Shown one piece after another: positions 5,779 to 5,824 of a DNA stretch of 5,824 bases. The position numbers were made by a program, and so were the translations under genes. Each line of letters begins with the position of its first letter. Position 1 is the first letter of the stretch. The notes under the pieces were generated by a model that saw nothing but the letters and a program-made list of their open reading frames with translations, did no database searches and had not been told where the DNA came from. Source of the DNA: Thermoanaerobaculia bacterium (GTDB taxonomy: Bacteria > Acidobacteriota > Thermoanaerobaculia > Multivoradales > UBA5704); assembly GCA_025937035.1 (NCBI GenBank), contig JAICSG010000288.1, positions 1 through 5,824 on the forward strand, in the 5' to 3' direction.

Positions 5779-5824
5779 GTGGTGGGACGACCGACGACGG
5801 ACGATCTGAAGCTGCTCCTGGAGG
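5779..5824 (+). CDS. Possible start of a divergent gene, cut by the window edge
   Basis: From a GTG at 5779 the frame reads V/M-V-G-R-P-T-T-D-D-L-K-L-L-L-E and stays open to the edge. A GGAGGAGGG stretch (5762-5770) lies about 9 nt upstream and could be the ribosome binding site. A second GTG follows at 5782. The upstream ATG at 5759 runs into a stop within 17 codons, so it is not an alternative. Fifteen residues are too few to name a family. If real, the gene is divergent from the DUF4097 gene and shares its 114-nt upstream region. Confidence 0.4.
   Translation, partial: MVGRPTTDDLKLLLE

Overview
The window is strongly GC-rich and has G/C-biased third codon positions. It reads as chromosomal DNA from an Acidobacteriota-like bacterium. 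The best phylogenetic hint is a PadR-type repressor directly followed by an 881-residue duplicated MacB/FtsX permease with an N-terminal prefix region. This is the 'ADOP' arrangement, typical of Acidobacteriota and also seen in some Gemmatimonadota and related phyla. The taxonomic assignment is inference. I see no mobile element, tRNA, rRNA or CRISPR array.

Layout: (1) 1-651, plus strand: a NarL/FixJ-type response regulator whose first codon or codons lie outside the window. (2) 652-722: a short convergent gap almost filled by a 24-bp perfect inverted repeat. (3) 723-3717, minus strand: a two-gene unit, padR-like repressor then ADOP permease, 16 nt apart. (4) 3718-3879: the padR upstream region plus a second large hairpin with a T-rich tail on the minus strand. 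(5) 3880-4650, minus: a BON-domain protein with hydrophobic segments on both sides of the domain. (6) 4651-4809: its leader, and a conventional terminator for the next gene. (7) 4810-5664, minus: a secreted DUF4097-type beta-repeat protein with an 18-residue T/S-N-G periodicity. (8) 5665-5778: a divergent intergenic region, then a possible GTG-started gene running off the right edge.

The genes look like three or four separate transcription units rather than one pathway. Common themes are envelope and stress functions (permease, BON protein, exported beta-repeat protein) and transcriptional control (response regulator, PadR). No undescribed multi-gene system is evident.

The least ordinary signal is the pair of long intergenic hairpins at 659-717 and 3819-3877. 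They differ in sequence but share one design. Each arm is a tandem array of a 7-8-nt core containing GGAC plus two variable bases (10-nt period in the first, 9-nt in the second), and each hairpin starts within a few bases of a stop codon.
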